From CAIMUX01 sp964473865 (lineage in GTDB: Bacteria; Eisenbacteria; RBG-16-71-46; CAIMUX01): DNA of 64,000 nucleotides. Made by a program: the position numbers and the translations under genes. Location: NCBI GenBank assembly GCA_964473865.1, contig CAYYQN010000001.1, positions 1 through 64,000 on the forward strand. The letters run 5' to 3'. Positions 63,772 through 64,000 of the stretch are shown here, piece by piece. How positions within the stretch are numbered: the stretch's first letter is position 1; every line of letters begins with the position of its first letter. A model generated the notes under the pieces. The model searched no databases, had not been told where the DNA came from, and saw only the letters and a program-made list of their open reading frames with translations.

Positions 63772-63808
63772 CACTCTGCAGAGTACTCTATTTTTCAGAG
63801 TGTGTCAA
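63772..63808 (-). promoter_or_regulatory. sigma-70-like promoter with overlapping palindromic operator
   Basis: On the minus strand TTGACA (63803-63808) and TACTCT (63780-63785) are spaced by exactly 17 bp. Two palindromes overlap the -10 region: agagtactct and actctgcagagt. In addition, cactctg (63772-63778) and cagagtg (63796-63802) form outer inverted arms. A winged-helix repressor binding here would block RNA polymerase. The regulator encoded at 62017-62352 is the obvious candidate, by inference. The transcript would begin near 63773. Confidence 0.68.
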
Positions 63809-63882
63809 GGCCAATCAAGCCCATCCGGCCGCCGTCCCCGGTTCGCCGCCGCTCTCCCCGCTTAGCCCGCGTTGTCCGCGTC

Positions 63883-64000
63883 CTACTCGTGCCTGGCCAC
63901 CACCCGGCGGACCGGCCTCGAGAACGCCAGCATGGCGAAGCCCGCGGAGAGACCGAGCACCGTCAGCATCATGAAGAAGCTGGTGTGCGGCATCTTCTCC
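63883..64000 (-). CDS. C-terminal fragment of a membrane transporter (possibly MFS/POT-like), cut by the window edge
   Basis: Reading the minus strand from the window end gives 38 codons to a TAG at 63883-63885. The piece is hydrophobic (HTSFFMMLTVLGLSAGFAML, then AFSRPVRRVVARHE) with a basic, positive-inside C-terminus, resembling the last helix and tail of major-facilitator or proton-dependent oligopeptide transporters. Most of the gene lies beyond the window, so the family call is weak. Confidence 0.4.
   Translation of the reverse strand, partial: EKMPHTSFFMMLTVLGLSAGFAMLAFSRPVRRVVARHE

Noticed and set aside
1..64000. tRNA or rRNA genes
   Set aside because: Scanning by eye for T-loop-like ggttcga/ggttcaa contexts and conserved rRNA stretches gave no convincing cloverleaf; a tRNA scan could still reveal one.

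Overview
This is a GC-rich bacterial window from a Gram-negative organism. It encodes a TonB-dependent receptor, an alginate-export-type outer-membrane barrel, lipoproteins with clear lipoboxes and many secreted proteins. Three secreted proteins and one decayed gene end in FlgD-like C-terminal domains of the kind linked to type IX-style sorting. Two carry Cys-rich repeats of the ACC-PDG-C type. Together these suggest an uncultured FCB-related or candidate-phylum lineage (Eisenbacteria/Krumholzibacteriota-like). That placement is inference; no rRNA or tRNA gene was recognised.

Region by region. 1-8.6 kb: a degenerate 43-bp tandem repeat, a C10 cysteine protease, two scrambled DUF1579 remnants, a sulfatase-fold/TPR protein, a DUF234-type ATPase headed by a perfect 13-bp inverted repeat, a decayed beta-helix secreted protein and a small PEBP-like lipoprotein. 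9-25 kb: a giant Asp-box secreted protein, then a glycan-directed cluster (discoidin/six-hairpin glycosidase, TonB-dependent receptor, GH94-type phosphorylase split into two translationally coupled genes). Next come a PAS histidine kinase lacking its ATPase domain and a divergent hibernation-promoting factor. 25-37 kb: a second Asp-box protein, Nudix hydrolase, SppA, TerC, a GT2/lactate-permease pair, an outer-membrane barrel, Fpg/Nei glycosylase, an EamA transporter and a DUF2007 protein. 37.6-42.8 kb: an operon for a two-subunit FAD/iron-sulfur amino-acid or opine dehydrogenase plus an OPT transporter.

43-50.5 kb: a block of secreted proteins. It holds a frameshifted Cys-rich protein, two tandem paralogous HExxH lipoproteins and a VWA-domain protein. 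The frameshifted protein and the VWA protein are otherwise unrelated but share a C-terminal tail of the form WG-x-IKA-x-(Y/F)R. 50.7-53.8 kb: a tightly coupled serine acetyltransferase / radical SAM-SPASM / GT2 operon. 54-59.5 kb: gamma-glutamyltransferase, a large multi-pass membrane protein and an MBL-fold hydrolase. 59.6-63.8 kb: a probable five-gene minus-strand operon (CPBP protease, membrane protein, winged-helix regulator, ABC ATPase, ABC-2 permease) behind a strong sigma-70-like promoter overlapped by palindromes. The window ends inside a membrane transporter gene.

The strongest candidates for undescribed biology are the shared C-terminal tail, the Cys-rich module, the tandem metalloprotease lipoproteins, the split GH94 system and the cysE/radical SAM/GT2 operon. 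Start codons were often moved inward from the longest open frame to match ribosome-binding sites, domain starts or gene overlaps. All functional calls rest on motif recognition by eye.
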